Assembly: GCF_900104695.1 (NCBI RefSeq)
Contig: NZ_FNSW01000001.1
Coordinates: 2,914,001 to 2,978,000, forward strand
DNA length: 64,000 bases
Direction of reading: 5' to 3'
Source: Paenibacillus sp. GP183
Lineage (GTDB): Bacteria; Bacillota; Bacilli; Paenibacillales; NBRC-103111
Shown here one piece after another: positions 63,662 to 64,000 of the stretch (within the stretch, counting starts at the first letter, position 1; every line of letters begins with the position of its first letter). Under the pieces are notes generated by a model. The model did no database searches. It was not told where the DNA came from and saw only the letters and a program-made list of their open reading frames with translations. Made by a program: the position numbers and the translations under genes.

Positions 63662-64000
63662 TTAGAAGTGAGAGAGAATGAGATTGTGCAGCCTTGGACG
63701 AATCCGCAAGATGTGCTCCGTTCGACCGAAATGAACCCGATTCGTGAGAAATATGATTTGCAGATCCATCTCCGGATCAAACAACAGGCTGGTGCCTGTA
63801 AAACCAGTATGTCCGAATGCTTGCTCGGATAAATAGTCGCCTCCGAAAGAGAAACTTTTCGGATTTTTCAGCAGCCAGCCGAGTCCGCGGTATTCTTGGT
63901 CTAAAGGCGTAAAGTTACGGTACGACAGCTCGATGGACGCCCTAGAAATAATTCGCCGGCCTTTAAAGAGACCTTTCTGCCGAATCATTAACGCATAATT
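63662..64000 (-). CDS. Serine hydrolase, beta-lactamase class C fold, C-terminal part
   Basis: Only the last 112 residues are inside the window; the start lies beyond 64000. NYALMIRQKGLFKGRRIISR, GLGWLLKN and QAFGHTGFTGTSLLFDPEMD, the last containing the HTGFTG box near the third catalytic motif, then IIFLTNRVHFGR, match AmiE/YbbE- and PbpE-type enzymes. In Bacillus subtilis such a gene belongs to the murQ-namZ-nagZ operon and trims peptides from MurNAc. That fits here. Its signal peptide, if any, cannot be seen. Confidence 0.8.
   Translation of the reverse strand, partial: NYALMIRQKGLFKGRRIISRASIELSYRNFTPLDQEYRGLGWLLKNPKSFSFGGDYLSEQAFGHTGFTGTSLLFDPEMDLQIIFLTNRVHFGRTEHILRIRPRLHNLILSHF

Overview
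The window looks like a low-to-moderate G+C Firmicute of the Paenibacillus/Bacillus type. It has an S-layer-homology (SLH) protein, a protein with copper-amine-oxidase-type stalk domains, a CpsB/CapC PHP-type phosphatase with a YveK/CpsD tyrosine-kinase pair, strong AGGAGG ribosome binding sites, and IS21, IS1380, IS6, IS630 and one unassigned DDE element. No rRNA, tRNA or CRISPR array was recognised.

Layout. 1-15 kb is a gene-poor accessory region. It holds a broken polysaccharide deacetylase, an IS21 end fragment that splits a small membrane gene, an intact IS1380-type element, a secreted Ig-like/OmpL47-type repeat protein, uppP, DUF4337 and DUF1003 proteins, several tiny membrane proteins, a stalk-domain protein, copied fragments of other genes in the window, and a GEMM-I (cyclic dinucleotide) riboswitch in front of a 36-residue membrane peptide. 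15.5-21.8 kb holds a VanZ-like gene, a XerC/D-type recombinase split by an IS21 element, an acyltransferase and a phage-integrase remnant.

20-49.4 kb is an exopolysaccharide/capsule locus read leftward (minus strand). It starts with cpsB phosphatase and an SLH protein, then the YveK/CpsD pair, a capD remnant, the priming sugar transferase, a frameshifted galU, glycosyltransferases, an EpsG-type polymerase, a Wzx flippase, a GT11 transferase, gmd, a ColD-like dehydratase, a ColC/Fcl-like epimerase-reductase, manC, a GT-B transferase, galE and an acyltransferase. The gmd/colD/colC/manC set points to GDP-L-colitose, a 3,6-dideoxyhexose best known from Gram-negative O-antigens. Remnants of rmlA, galE, ydcF and capD show repeated remodelling. 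Two decayed IS6 copies in the same orientation lie at 10.2 and 49.6 kb and bracket this block.

50.5-64 kb is visibly more G+C-rich and intact. It is a peptidoglycan-sugar salvage cluster on the minus strand: murQ, an ABC sugar importer (binding protein and two permeases, no ATPase), a GNAT protein, a PIG-L deacetylase, namZ, a BadF-type amino-sugar kinase, nagZ and anmK. Upstream are an RpiR/MurR-type regulator, another GNAT protein and a serine hydrolase cut by the window end. NamZ and NagZ show no signal peptides, so fragments appear to be imported whole and broken down inside the cell to GlcNAc-6-phosphate.

All calls come from reading sequence and translations. Family names rest on recognised motifs, not on database searches.
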